Positions 63,991 to 64,000 of a DNA stretch of 64,000 bases are shown here, in pieces. The first letter of the stretch is position 1. Each line of letters starts with the position of its first letter. The notes under the pieces were generated by a model that worked only from the letters and a program-made list of their open reading frames with translations, was not told the DNA's origin and did not search any database. Position numbers and translations under genes: made by a program. This DNA is from Ariolimax columbianus. Its lineage: Eukaryota; Mollusca; Gastropoda; Stylommatophora; Arionidae. The stretch is taken from positions 87,997,704 through 88,061,703 of the forward strand of contig JAVGWX010000002.1 in the NCBI GenBank assembly GCA_036924085.1, in the 5' to 3' direction.

Positions 63991-64000
63991 AACGGAGACA
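63376..64000. repeat. 53 bp minisatellite reaching the window edge
   Basis: 11.8 copies of a unit starting ggtctgtagtctggatgtga and containing catgtgatggagccatctgg. On minus each copy encodes LTDGSITCNYHIQTTDRP, the RNase H TDGS segment of LINE-H. 53 is not a multiple of 3. The array continues past 64000. Confidence 0.94.

Overview
This 64 kb window is eukaryotic intergenic DNA made almost entirely of decayed, nested transposable elements and tandem repeats. I support no intact host gene, rRNA, functional tRNA, CRISPR array or bacterial-type operon. The mix (CR1-like and RTE-like LINEs, a LINE with an RNase H domain and a C-terminal zinc knuckle, mariner and piggyBac-like DNA elements, tRNA-headed SINEs, very many minisatellites) suggests a marine invertebrate, most likely a mollusc and perhaps a gastropod. 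That taxonomic call is inference. Labels used here: LINE-H is the RNase H LINE whose 3' end is a (GAA)n tail. CR1 marks elements whose 3' end reads gttaagttaag. RTE-1, RTE-2 and RTE-3 are three RTE-like groups. LINE-X is a separate LINE at 48.0-49.6 kb. SINE-A has a (GAA)n tail, SINE-B and SINE-C have (AAC)n tails, and SINE-T are tRNA-headed. Repeat D is an unclassified dispersed repeat. Layout: 0.9-9.7 kb holds an RTE-2 tail, a mariner relic next to a SINE, a long CR1, a LINE-H tail and an RTE-1 copy split by a CR1. 9.8-16.4 kb holds two SINE-B copies with perfect target-site duplications (TSDs), a 29-30 bp array, and the best LINE-H copy (12664-16005, minus), which carries a small copy of its own 3' end. 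16.4-24.6 kb holds broken CR1 and LINE-H pieces and a piggyBac-like element inside Repeat D. 24.9-29.1 kb is a nearly full-length LINE (minus) broken by a CR1 and a SINE-A. 29-38 kb is SINE-rich and has a solo LTR. 38-50 kb is stacked RTE-like fragments with nested LINE tips and LINE-X. 50-64 kb holds more LINE-3'-ends, a second solo LTR and long minisatellites. Two themes stand out. First, paralogous copies inside the window act as empty sites, so several insertions (CR1 at 8.69 kb, LINE-X at 48.0 kb, piggyBac-like at 21.1 kb) can be placed to the base. Second, five separate minisatellites have arisen inside LINE reading frames, most at conserved motifs (FSDD, the YGCEIW/YGSEIW region, TDGS, the RGDLIQVYK region), all with unit lengths that are not multiples of three.
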